This document shows positions 1 through 12,200 of a stretch of 64,000 bases of DNA, one piece after another. The position numbers and the translations under genes were made by a program. Positions within the stretch are counted from its first letter, which is position 1. Each line of letters starts with the position of its first letter. The notes beneath the pieces were generated by a model. That model ran no database searches. It was given only the letters and a program-made list of their open reading frames with translations, and had not been told where the DNA came from. This stretch comes from Tragulus kanchil (lineage: Eukaryota; Chordata; Mammalia; Artiodactyla; Tragulidae): assembly GCA_022376925.1 (NCBI GenBank), contig JAIOJX010000004.1, positions 6,696,001-6,760,000 on the forward strand, in the 5' to 3' direction.

Positions 1-820
1 AGCCTTTTCTCAAAATTCCTAAGCAGATAACAATAACCTTTTGCAAGCGAGTCCAGGCCAGCACACAACTAAACAGCTAATACATACTGGACAATTATAT
101 TGGAATGATGATACTTTTAAATTATCCTGCAGTACCTTCATTCAACTGCATCTCATCCGTTAAGAGAGAATCTTTATGTAAGACTGTTAAGGGCCCTTTA
201 GAATAGTAATTATAATCATTTAAGTCATAGATGACTTTGAGGAGCTAATCAAAGCCATAAACTTTCTCTATAAGAAAATAAGTATGCACTAAGAATTATG
301 AATATGATTTAAGAGAATTCTTGTACCTTCTGAAATTTGTCAATGAGTCTCAGATTAACAATCACTGCTGTCTCTTTGGGCCAAGCTAATTTGACAAATA
401 ATATTCTAAATATCTTTGCTTCATGAAATGCCTAGCACACTGCCATTTTCTTGGTTGACACATACTTTTTCCTTTATCACCATATCCTATTTTATTTCCT
501 CATGGCCCAAAGGGAGCCTGAAGAATCCAAGGAGTTAAGTTTCTGATCTTGGCTCTTGCTTATTCTGTGACCCTGGACTGAGCTCAAATGTCACTGTGTC
601 ATTGCAGAGGGTTTAATTGCCCATACTTTGTTAATCATGTAATCTGGCCTTTTCTATCATTATTCTAAATTTCAGGGATCATAAGGAACTCATGAGATGA
701 AGAAGTCCACTGCTGAGCAGCACCTAACATTTTAATGTTGAGTTTCTTCCTTTATTCTACTAATTCATGTAAAGTAGTATGTAAGCTAATTCTAGTGCTT
801 CAACTTTCATTCTGAAACAT
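1..820. other. Gene-free AT-rich DNA downstream of NMUR2
   Basis: No gene or clear young repeat is seen. 424-580 resembles 6789-6940 and may be part of an old MIR-linked repeat. Confidence 0.6.
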
Positions 821-3206
821 AAGCTTCCTAATATGTATACTCCAGTATATATGCCATGTTTATGTATGTATATAGACACAACCTTAACACTTTCCCCTCT
901 TTTTTTAGTGCTAGACTTAGTCAAACCTGCTGCTCTCGGACTTGATCAAACATTGTTTTTATATAGTCCCATAGTACTTAGATTTGGATTTTGTGGCACA
1001 CTTCACAGTTCGATTTAAACAATTTTATAATGATTTAAGAAAATAATCATTTTTTCTATTAGATGTATAATTTAAAGTTCAAATGATGACACAATTGTCA
1101 TTACCTAATGGGTTCTGAAATTTTGAATGAAAGAATAATCATTTTTTGATTTTACATTTTGCAGAGAAGAAAGAAAAGTGAGGATTCAAAAACAAAATTA
1201 AAGATTTAATCAAGCAACTTAATTACCAGCTTCAGTTTTAGTATTGTTTCCTTCGGAGTTGATGTCATAGACAGTACTTGTACTAGACCTTTAAAAGTTA
1301 AGAAGGAAACTCATTTCTCCCCCATTTTTTGAGATTTTTCTTTTGTTGAGTCTTTTCAGCTTAATCCTTAAATGACCAGAGAATTTCTATTCACCAACAG
1401 AAACTATCACTAAGAATTCAGATTCATTTAAGTTGACTTATAATTAGCTAAGAGATTTTAAAAATATGTTGAAGCACTTTGAAGATGACTGTTAGTTAGA
1501 AAATGATGTCAGAGACCAATATCCTCATTTCTTAATAAAATGGTCCATTCAACTTGGGGAAAATTCAGAGACTAAAAGCCATAGCTTGTCTGTTTGAGCA
1601 TCACTAAAGCCTGGGGCAGAGAAGAGCCTTCTCGCACTGCAGCCTTTACACAGAGCAGGCATGCCATTACCATCACAGCTGATTAAATGCCAACTGAAGG
1701 TCAGATGTCCCTGTCAGAAACAGAAACTTAGTCTTGGTTTCCTTTGGTGTCGTTGTTTTGGCTCAGTACATTGGAATGTGACGTCAACTTACTTACCACA
1801 TTTATTGTGATCGATACATTATCCGTCCTCCAGTAACAGCAAGAAGGGACACAGATACTTCATGTCTTTGACAAATTTACATTCTGGCAAAGCAAGAATA
1901 TAAATCATGGAGTACAAAGCAGGGTGAAAGAAAAGCTTAAGAGGCATAAACTGATGGTCAGATACAATTTAAATAAATCAAGCCAGGTAATGTTGAGTTT
2001 TTTTTTTTGAATTTTCTAAAGTCCAAACTTTCCGCTAAGCTTCCTAATATGTATACTCCATTTTGCCATGTTTATGTATGTATATAGACACAACCTTAAC
2101 ACTTTCCCCTCTTTTTTTAGTGCTAGACTTAGTCAAACCTGCTGCTCTCGGACTTGATCAAACATTGTTTTTATATAGTCCCATAGTACTTAGATTTGGA
2201 TTTTGTGGCACACTTCACAGTTCGATTTAAACAATTTTATAATGATTTAAGAAAATAATCATTTTTTCTATTAGATGTATAATTTAAAGTTCAAATGATG
2301 ACACAATTGTCATTACCTAATGGGTTCTGAAATTTTGAATGAAAGAATAATCATTTTTTGATTTTACATTTTGCAGAGAAGAAAGAAAAGTGAGGATTCA
2401 AAAACAAAATTAAAGATTTAATCAAGCAACTTAATTACCAGCTTCAGTTTTAGTATTGTTTCCTTCGGAGTTGATGTCATAGACAGTACTTGTACTAGAC
2501 CTTTAAAAGTTAAGAAGGAAACTCATTTCTCCCCCATTTTTTGAGATTTTTCTTTTGTTGAGTCTTTTCAGCTTAATCCTTAAATGACCAGAGAATTTCT
2601 ATTCACCAACAGAAACTATCACTAAGAATTCAGATTCATTTAAGTTGACTTATAATTAGCTAAGAGATTTTAAAAATATGTTGAAGCACTTTGAAGATGA
2701 CTGTTAGTTAGAAAATGATGTCAGAGACCAATATCCTCATTTCTTAATAAAATGGTCCATTCAACTTGGGGAAAATTCAGAGACTAAAAGCCATAGCTTG
2801 TCTGTTTGAGCATCACTAAAGCCTGGGGCAGAGAAGAGCCTTCTCGCACTGCAGCCTTTACACAGAGCAGGCATGCCATTACCATCACAGCTGATTAAAT
2901 GCCAACTGAAGGTCAGATGTCCCTGTCAGAAACAGAAACTTAGTCTTGGTTTCCTTTGGTGTCGTTGTTTTGGCTCAGTACATTGGAATGTGACGTCAAC
3001 TTACTTACCACATTTATTGTGATCGATACATTATCCGTCCTCCAGTAACAGCAAGAAGGGACACAGATACTTCATGTCTTTGACAAATTTACATTCTGGC
3101 AAAGCAAGAATATAAATCATGGAGTACAAAGCAGGGTGAAAGAAAAGCTTAAGAGGCATAAACTGATAGAAACGTCAGATACAATTTAAATAAATCAAGC
3201 CAGGTT
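821..3206. repeat. Tandem duplication 1 (step about 1216 bp)
   Basis: 821-1989 is repeated as 2037-3206. About 47 bp of unrelated T-rich filler separates the copies. Copies differ near the outer ends, for example around 843-855 against 2058-2066, and near 1956 against 3168. No gene lies inside. Confidence 0.95.
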
Positions 3207-4956
3207 TCACGGAAAAGGTACCACAATGAGCTGGATGTTGAAGAATTGGTAGGGTCTCATTAGATAGAGATTGGAGAGGGCATTTTGTAAGCAAATGTAT
3301 GCAGCTAGGGAAACTGGGGCGTGTTTTCATAAGAGCAAGTCATTGAACTTGGGTAGAAATGTATAGTATTAGTGGTGATGCAGTGGCAGATATTATGGGC
3401 TTCCCTGATGACTCAATGGTAAAGACTCTGCCTGCAGTGCAGGAGACCTGAGTTTGATCCCTGGATTGGGAAGATCCTCTGGAGGAAAGCATGGCAATCC
3501 ACTTCAGTACTCTTTCCTGGAAAATTCCATAGACAGAGGAACCTGGTAGGTTATAGTTCATAGGGTTGCATACAGTTGGACATGACTAAAGCAACTAAGC
3601 AGTAGCAGCAGCAATGGCAAATATTATAGGAGTGATGAGGGCTAATAGAGGCAATGAAGGACTGAGTAGGAAAAGTCATGAGTTTGAGATCAGTAGTTAC
3701 CATTTGACTTGTCTTTTTTTTTTTTTTTCTTTTTTCAATTGCTTTCCTTTTTTTTTTTTTTTATTAATTTTGGTCTCTTTTATTGGTTTTTTATTTATTG
3801 ATTATCATCCATCTTTATTCTTCGGCCTGTGTGGGCCTCCCATTGCAGTTTCTTAATAAAATGGTCCATTCAACTTGGGGAAAATTCAGAGACTAAAAGC
3901 CATAGCTTGTCTGTTTGAGCATCACTAAAGCCTGGGGCAGAGAAGAGCCTTCTCGCACTGCAGCCTTTACACAGAGCAGGCATGCCATTACCATCACAGC
4001 TGATTAAATGCCAACTGAAGGTCAGATGTCCCTGTCAGAAACAGAAACTTAGTCTTGGTTTCCTTTGGTGTCGTTGTTTTGGCTCAGTACATTGGAATGT
4101 GACGTCAACTTACTTACCACATTTATTGTGATCGATACATTATCCGTCCTCCAGTAACAGCAAGAAGGGACACAGATACTTCATGTCTTTGACAAATTTA
4201 CATTCTGGCAAAGCAAGAATATAAATCATGGAGTACAAAGCAGGGTGAAAGAAAAGCTTAAGAGGCATAAACTGATAGAAACGTCAGATACAATTTAAAT
4301 AAATCAAGCCAGGTTTCACGGAAAAGGTACCACAATGAGCTGGATGTTGAAGAATTGGTAGGGTCTCATTAGATAGAGATTGGAGGGCATTTTGTAAGCA
4401 AATGTATGCAGCTAGGGAAACTGGGGCGTGTTTTCATAAGAGCAAGTCATTGAACTTGGGTAGAAATGTATAGTATTAGTGGTGATGCAGTGGCAGATAT
4501 TATGGGCTTCCCTGATGACTCAATGGTAAAGACTCTGCCTGCAGTGCAGGAGACCTGAGTTTGATCCCTGGATTGGGAAGATCCTCTGGAGGAAAGCATG
4601 GCAATCCACTTCAGTACTCTTTCCTGGAAAATTCCATAGACAGAGGAACCTGGTAGGTTATAGTTCATAGGGTTGCATACAGTTGGACATGACTAAAGCA
4701 ACTAAGCAGTAGCAGCAGCAATGGCAAATATTATAGGAGTGATGAGGGCTAATAGAGGCAATGAAGGACTGAGTAGGAAAAGTCATGAGTTTGAGATCAG
4801 TAGTTACCATTTGACTTGTCTTTTTTTTTTTTTTTCTTTTTTCAATTGCTTTCCTTTTTTTTTTTTTTTTATTAATTTTGGTCTCTTTTATTGGTTTTTT
4901 ATTTATTGATTATCATCCATCTTTATTCTTCGGCCTGTGTGGGCCTCCCATTGCAG
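2741..4956. repeat. Tandem duplication 2 (step about 1108 bp)
   Basis: 2741-3848 is repeated as 3850-4956, chained onto duplication 1, so the part from about 1529 to 1989 exists three times. It carries a Bov-tA SINE and cuts a second SINE at the join. A GA dinucleotide near 3277 is missing from the second copy, and T-run lengths differ. Confidence 0.95.
3397..3614 (+). mobile_element. Bov-tA-type SINE (copy at 4504-4721)
   Basis: The ruminant tRNA-derived SINE starts GGCTTCCCTGATG and ends near ACTAAAGCAACTAAGC. It is flanked by near-identical 13-bp target sites (3384-3396 and 3615-3627, one mismatch). The copy arises from duplication 2. Confidence 0.88.
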
Positions 4957-5125
4957 TGGCCTCTCTCGTTGCCAAGTACCAGCTCTAGGCGCGTGCGCTC
5001 CAGAGCTCTGGACACACCTGCTCAGCCACTCTGTGGCATGTGGGATCTTCCTGGGCCAGGGATCAAACTGGTGCCCCTTTCACTGCAAGGCAGACTCTTT
5101 ACCCACTGGGCCACCAGGGAAACCC
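4826..5125 (-). mobile_element. tRNA-derived cetartiodactyl SINE, complete; truncated copy at 3719-3848
   Basis: The inverted element ends GGGCCACCAGGGAAACCC and has a T-rich tail on the left. Target sites TGACTTGTCTTTTT (4812-4825) and TGACTTATCTTTTT (5126-5139) flank it. The CHR-like family name is from memory. Its frames at 4891-5181 are not genes. Confidence 0.82.
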
Positions 5126-5139
5126 TGACTTATCTTTTT

Positions 5140-5899
5140 ATGAGACAGCAGACATACTGCTGTCTATTTATAAGTTATTAGAAATCCAGGTCTAGACCAA
5201 ATGATGAAAACAACTAAGCTTTTGTGTGGTGTAAGTTGATTCTTTGGACCTTCCACCATATTCTCTTTCTTTCCATTCTTCTCCAAGTGGAACTTTTACC
5301 TGATTTCATCCCTGGTGAGGGATGATTGATAATGACTTGGGGATTATTCATAGAATAGTGGGAATAATAATTCTGAGGAGCAGTCCTATGTTATCAGGAG
5401 GGCTATTTAAATGAAAGGCCTCATAGCTCCAAGGAACCATATGATAATGGCACAGTATGAAGCAGGGTAAACAGTTTGCTCTGGAAGAACTGGCATGGAC
5501 TCATCAAATTATATTAACAGCATGTCCATGCCTCCCTCTGTGGCTCATAGGGACCACTGATTATAAGAATGAGAGCTGGACTCAGAGGATGAATAACAAG
5601 ACAAACCATTTTCAACTGTGGAAATAACTCAAAGTATAGGTGCTATGACTTGCCAGTCATGCTCTTTTCATGAACTAGTGAAGGGTATGAAGCAGTTAAG
5701 ATAGTAGAAAGTGAACTAAAAATCAGGAGGTTCTGGGTTTTAGATCCAGATTTAAGTAGCAATTTTCACATTTGTTGAAAAATAAAAACCAACTAGAATT
5801 GAGTATGCAAGTTCCAAGAGTCATTTTTACCTCCTTAATATCATATAAGAAGGCATACATTATGGAATATCCCCCACCCCTCCACCCTGAATGATGGGG
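5140..5899. other. Gene-free; likely NMUR2 3' UTR and downstream
   Basis: The part next to 5899 should be NMUR2 3' UTR. No minus-strand AATAAA or ATTAAA was seen, and no repeat was recognised. Confidence 0.5.
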
Positions 5900-6207
5900 C
5901 TACACAGGAATGTCAGCTCTTGGAGAGTTCCTTTCTTGGTGCCTGTCCGGTGTGGAGGGTGTGGGGAGATGAGAGCTGCAGGTGGACAGCTGACGAGGGA
6001 ACTGGGGGCCCACATCCTCCGTCAGCTCCACAAGGTGACATTCTGTCAGGAAGACTTTCCGATGCACAGATGGCCCCTGTGGCTGTGGATGAGAGTGTGG
6101 ATGCTTGCAGGAAGGAGAGATCACCATCCGGAATGCTACTCGGAAGCGGCGAGAGAGCAGGTTGTAGATGATGGGATTGACTGCTGAGCTCAGGTAGAAA
6201 AAGACGC
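5900..6207 (-). CDS. NMUR2: NMUR2 exon 4 (TM7 and C-terminal tail)
   Basis: The exon starts after the acceptor ATGTTCCAG, completes Gly313 and encodes residues 314-414, ending in TAG at 5902-5900. It holds TM7 with [12 protein letters not shown] and a cytoplasmic tail containing [19 protein letters not shown], the part of the tail I recognise from the human receptor. The last 14 or so residues do not resemble the human C-terminus as I remember it, whereas the neighbouring frame ending near 5913 looks slightly closer; a one-base change near 5951-5970 is possible. No AATAAA-type signal was seen on the minus strand between here and the tRNA SINE at 5125, so the 3' UTR end is unknown. Confidence 0.93.
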
Positions 6208-9200
6208 CTGGAACATGGGATTAAGAGACATGCTAAGGAGAAACTGAGGGAGAGGCATGACATGGAGAAGCATAAATATTTAATAAAGGTCTTAAATCTC
6301 TTTGATCGCCTCTTTTGGAAGTGATAATATATACGAGACTCTAATTGAGAATACAGAATGCTCTGAAGAGATCTACCACCTGTGTACTTTAGGAATCATA
6401 CTCGGAAAGATTAAAGAGTCTTGGAGAAATTTAGGCTGGCATGGGAGCTCTCTGAGATGTTCAGCAACTTCCTTTGATCCCCACTTCTTTAATTAAAGAA
6501 CATGTTCCCATAGCACTAATGAGAGATGCTTAAGTATCAGAGGAAAGAGATATTATTTTATCTCAGAATTTTGCTTAAATCTATAATTCGAAACTGCAGC
6601 TAATGGAGGAATAAATCAGACAATCAGTCAAAGCATAATCTCTGCTAAGGCTCCTTATGATGCCAAATAGCTGTTCAAAGAAGCATTCCCTAGTGTCCTT
6701 TCCCTACCAAGCATTCCCTAGTGTCCTTTCCCTTTGATGGCTCTTCCCATCTCACTAAATAGTTGTATTTTTTCTATTTGTTTTCTCTACCAAATGCCTG
6801 ACACACCACCATCTTCTTGGCTGATGGACACTTTTCCTTTATTACCATATCCTATTGTATTTCCTCAAGGCCCAAGGGGAGCCTGAGGAATCAGAGGACT
6901 CTTATCTTGGCTCTTCCTTATTCTGTGACCCTGGGCAGAACCGGCAACTTCAATTTCTTTTTCTATCTAAAATGGGAATGATAATACCATTTTAACTCAC
7001 CTCCATTCATTATTGGGAGGATAAAGTTGAGATACTGTCCACAGAAGGACTGGAATAAGAATATAAGAAAAGTGATAGGTGCTATCCTCAACACATTGAT
7101 TGTTGTCCTCATGTATATAGTTCAGGAGACTCAGAGGGCCATATGCCTGTGGACAGAATTGGGCAGGGAGGAATGTTGTTGTTGTTTAGTCATGAAGTCC
7201 TCTCCAACTCTTGCGACTCTACGGACTGTACCTGCCAGGCTCCTCCTCTGTCCATGGGATTTCCCAGGCAAGAATACTGGAGTGGGTTGCCGTGCTCTTG
7301 TCTTCCTCCTCCAGGGGATCTTCGATGCAGGGGTCAAAAACAAGTCTCCTGCACTGCAGGGGATTATTTACCACTGGTCATCTGGGAAGCCCAGGGGGGA
7401 ATGTCAGTAGACGGGGTTGGGAGGGTGGAGGGGGATTTCTATACACTGTGAATTTGTCAATAAAGAAATACTGATTGAACTTTTATTATGTGACTTTGAG
7501 GAACACAGGGAGATAGTGGATTTAGACTTTGTTCCCCAAGGACTTAGAATAGTATTACAGAGATGAGATGTATGCCTGATTTCAGTAATTAACAAAAGGA
7601 TGATACCTAACAATATCTGTTAAGAAAAGAGGAAAGTAGGTGATAGCAACAGTCATGTTGTGGAAATTCTCATAACAACATAAGCATAAGAACTCTAACG
7701 GTCATGCCAAATCTAATGGGGGGCAGATTGGACTCTATAGTTAGACCATGAAATGGGCAGGATACTCTGGGGAAGAGAGGAAAGAGTACTGCAGGTAGAA
7801 GGCTTAGCAGGCACCCATGTGCTGAGACAAAAATAATTATTATGCAAGAATAATGCAGAGTGTGCAGAAATGCCTATTTTACCAGTTTGGAAAGTACATG
7901 ATTTATGAATGGAAAATAATATCATCTGATGGCCAGTTGGGGGCCATTTGGTGTAGCATTTAAGAGGCTTAGATATCATCTGGTTGGTGAGGTGGGGGAG
8001 GGAAATATTATATCTTAAGAGGAAAATGTTATATACTATCAATGGTACAACTTGGTAATCTTAAAGTGGTTGTCTTGATGCCCCTGGAGAAATGTAGTCA
8101 GCTAGTGAAGTCTCATGTGATCTTGTATGTTTTCCACAGTTTTTAAAGAATAATTTGCCTTATTTAAAAAATTTTGTTAAAGTTTATTTGGTTTATGATA
8201 TTGTGTTGGTTTCAGGCATACAGAAACGTGAGTCAGTTATGCATATACATATATCCACACTTTTTCTGATACTTTTTCCATATGAGCCTATTCAGAATGT
8301 TTAATAGACTCCCTGTGCTACACAGTAGGTCCTTATTAGTTATCTACTTTTTACATAGTAGTGTGTATATTATTTAAACACACCCATTTTCTCAGATGAA
8401 CCACAAAGATCAGAGGTATAAACATTTTTGAGTTTTTATCCAGAATAATATATAGTTTAACATGGAGGAAAGTCCTAATGTTTAGGTGTAAGCTGTATAC
8501 GAGACCTGATGTGTAAAAACAAAATGGTGGCAGAAAACAGATAATATGGTATCCAATACACATATGAACACTGTTGTTCTTATTCTGTGCACACCTGGAG
8601 CTTAATTTACACAGATTTATCTTATCTTTCCTCCCTAATGATGCCTTTGTCTTTGATAAAGAACTTACAGAACCAGCTAGTGACTCACAGAAGAGAGGGA
8701 TAGAAGTGGTCTGAATCTAAGACTAACAGTTACACTGACTGAGAAAGAAAGACTTGTGGGCCATCCTTTGCTCCATTTTAGAGGAAAGAACCCTGAACTC
8801 GAAGTTAGGTGACTCAAGCTTGGACCTTATTTTTACTGTTTGCCGTTTGTCTTTGGACAGGTCATTTCTTCTTTGTAGAACTGTTTCTTTAACTGTAACA
8901 GGTTGATGTAATGTCTACAAACTTGTGATGGCTGTGGAAAGATATACTATAGCATTTTATAATTTAAAAACTTCTTTAATAGCTAAGTAAAAGTTCTTTT
9001 ATTTACTTCTCACCATGAGCCTTTGGGCTTTCCAGGTGGCACTAGTGGTAAAGAACCTGGTGTCCATGCAGGAGATGTAAGAGATGGGTTCAGTTCCTGG
9101 GTAGAAAAGATCACCTGGAGAAGGAGATGGCTGCCTACTCCAGTATTCCTTCCTGGAAAATCCTATGGACAGAGGAGTCTGATGGGCAACAGCTGAAGCA

Positions 9201-12200
9201 ACTTAGACAGTCTGTGGTGTGCACAGAAAAGGCATTGTTGCCATTTTAGAGTTAAGGAGTGTACATTTCACACATTGTTAATAATATCAACAGTGGTACT
9301 GAGAAGCAATTCCAGGCCCTCAGATTCAGCATCCTCTCCACCATAATCTATGATGTCTTTAATGAGCAGTGTTAAAGTGACCTAAAAGCAGACCTTGATG
9401 CCCCATGAATGCCCTTTGGCTGGGTTTCATGAAGATGTAACACTTGCTGAAGACAATGTGAGATTTCAGGGACGTGGATGTTTAATAAGAGCCAATTAAA
9501 TCACGTGGCTCTTGGCAGAAAAACGGAAGGAATCATTCCTTAGATGATTTTCCTGCTGTAATCATCATGCTTAGAGTTGAGGGCTTTCATAAACTAGTGT
9601 CTAAGATAGTAATATAGTATATTTCTTTTGAACCAGTAACCTACCTACTCAATAATTAAATAAGAAAAAATCAAGTGTCTTCATGATATGTTTGTATGCA
9701 TGGCAGATCTCCATGATAAACTGGTATAGACAGATAGAGCCTATGGCTCAAGCAAGATGAAAAGGCTATGATTACCTGGACACTAGTGATGTACCCAAAG
9801 GAGCTAAACTTTTACCTGACACCACGTGGATGAGATTGAACACAGCAGCCAGGGGTTCAGTCCACTCCTCCACAAAGCTGAAGAAGAGCCGATCAACGTG
9901 GGGGAAGAAAAAAGCCGGACTAACAGTTACACTGACTGAGAAAGAAAGACTTGTGGGCCATCCTTTGCTCCATTTTAGAGGAAAGAACCCTGAACTCGAA
10001 GTTAGGTGACTCAAGCTTGGACCTTATTTTTACTGTTTGCCGTTTGTCTTTGGACAGGTCATTTCTTCTTTGTAGAACTGTTTCTTTAACTGTAACAGGT
10101 TGATGTAATGTCTACAAACTTGTGATGGCTGTGGAAAGATATACTATAGCATTTTATAATTTAAAAACTTCTTTAATAGCTAAGTAAAAGTTCTTTTATT
10201 TACTTCTCACCATGAGCCTTTGGGCTTTCCAGGTGGCACTAGTGGTAAAGAACCTGGTGTCCATGCAGGAGATGTAAGAGATGGGTTCAGTTCCTGGGTA
10301 GAAAAGATCACCTGGAGAAGGAGATGGCTGCCTACTCCAGTATTCCTTCCTGGAAAATCCTATGGACAGAGGAGTCTGATGGGCAACAGCTGAAGCAACT
10401 TAGACAGTCTGTGGTGTGCACAGAAAAGGCATTGTTGCCATTTTAGAGTTAAGGAGTGTACATTTCACACATTGTTAATAATATCAACAGTGGTACTGAG
10501 AAGCAATTCCAGGCCCTCAGATTCAGCATCCTCTCCACCATAATCTATGATGTCTTTAATGAGCAGTGTTAAAGTGACCTAAAAGCAGACCTTGATGCCC
10601 CATGAATGCCCTTTGGCTGGGTTTCATGAAGATGTAACACTTGCTGAAGACAATGTGAGATTTCAGGGACGTGGATGTTTAATAAGAGCCAATTAAATCA
10701 CGTGGCTCTTGGCAGAAAAACGGAAGGAATCATTCCTTAGATGATTTTCCTGCTGTAATCATCATGCTTAGAGTTGAGGGCTTTCATAAACTAGTGTCTA
10801 AGATAGTAATATAGTATATTTCTTTTGAACCAGTAACCTACCTACTCAATAATTAAATAAGAAAAAATCAAGTGTCTTCATGATATGTTTGTATGCATGG
10901 CAGATCTCCATGATAAACTGGTATAGACAGATAGAGCCTATGGCTCAAGCAAGATGAAAAGGCTATGATTACCTGGACACTAGTGATGTACCCAAAGGAG
11001 CTAAACTTTTACCTGACACCACGTGGATGAGATTGAACACAGCAGCCAGGGGTTCAGTCCACTCCTCCACAAAGCTGAAGAAGAGCCGATCAACGTGGAA
11101 AGGGGCCCAGCAGATAGCAAACACTAAGACCAAGACAACTGGACAAGTAGGACGAAGCAGAGAGTAGAAGGAAGTCAAAGCAAGAAGAGGGAAACACTGC
11201 CCACTCTGAGTTCATCCATCCCTGCTACCATTCTCCCTTCATCTCGGTTAAGTTGTAATTACTAAAGGTGACTAGATCCCGACGAACGTCTACATAGAAT
11301 ATATAAATATAAGAATGAATTTCATAGGATTTGAGAATCAGTTTCCCAAATGGTTATATAAGATTTCTTATATAAGGTTAGTTTCCTTTAAGACATTTAA
11401 AATAGTATTGAATGTATTCAACTTCTTAATACACATTCTATTGTGGAACATTTGCTATTAGACTGTTGGAATCACATAAACTGGATATATAAGTAAATGA
11501 TTATGTTCAAGCAATTCTGTGTTCTTTAAAGTTATAGATTAATAACAAAGTATGAAGTGCAGGATAAATTTATATTGTTATTCTAGAAGAAATAGATGCT
11601 TTTATGATTGTAATCATTTAAAATTCTGCAAGGAGTCAGGGAAAAGAGAAAGACAGAACAACCATGAGAATACTATTGGCCTCTCTGGAATGGGCACGTG
11701 TCCCTAAATTGCTAGGGCACAGGATTCCTTCCAGTTGCTCTGTGTTTATTTTTATTTTTTATTTTTAAATAATTACATATTCACAGGAAGTTGCATGTTC
11801 TGTTCTTTTTTGAAGAGCCAATTAAATCACGTGGCTCTTGGCAGAAAAACGGAAGGAATCATTCCTTAGATGATTTTCCTGCTGTAATCATCATGCTTAG
11901 AGTTGAGGGCTTTCATAAACTAGTGTCTAAGATAGTAATATAGTATATTTCTTTTGAACCAGTAACCTACCTACTCAATAATTAAATAAGAAAAAATCAA
12001 GTGTCTTCATGATATGTTTGTATGCATGGCAGATCTCCATGATAAACTGGTATAGACAGATAGAGCCTATGGCTCAAGCAAGATGAAAAGGCTATGATTA
12101 CCTGGACACTAGTGATGTACCCAAAGGAGCTAAACTTTTACCTGACACCACGTGGATGAGATTGAACACAGCAGCCAGGGGTTCAGTCCACTCCTCCACA

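Larger units (their letters stand above)
8721..11098. repeat. Tandem duplication 3 (step about 1197 bp)
   Basis: 8721-9901 is repeated as 9918-11098, with about 16 bp of filler at the join. The first copy ends inside NMUR2 exon 3 and truncates it. A MIR and a Bov-tA SINE are duplicated with it. Confidence 0.95.
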
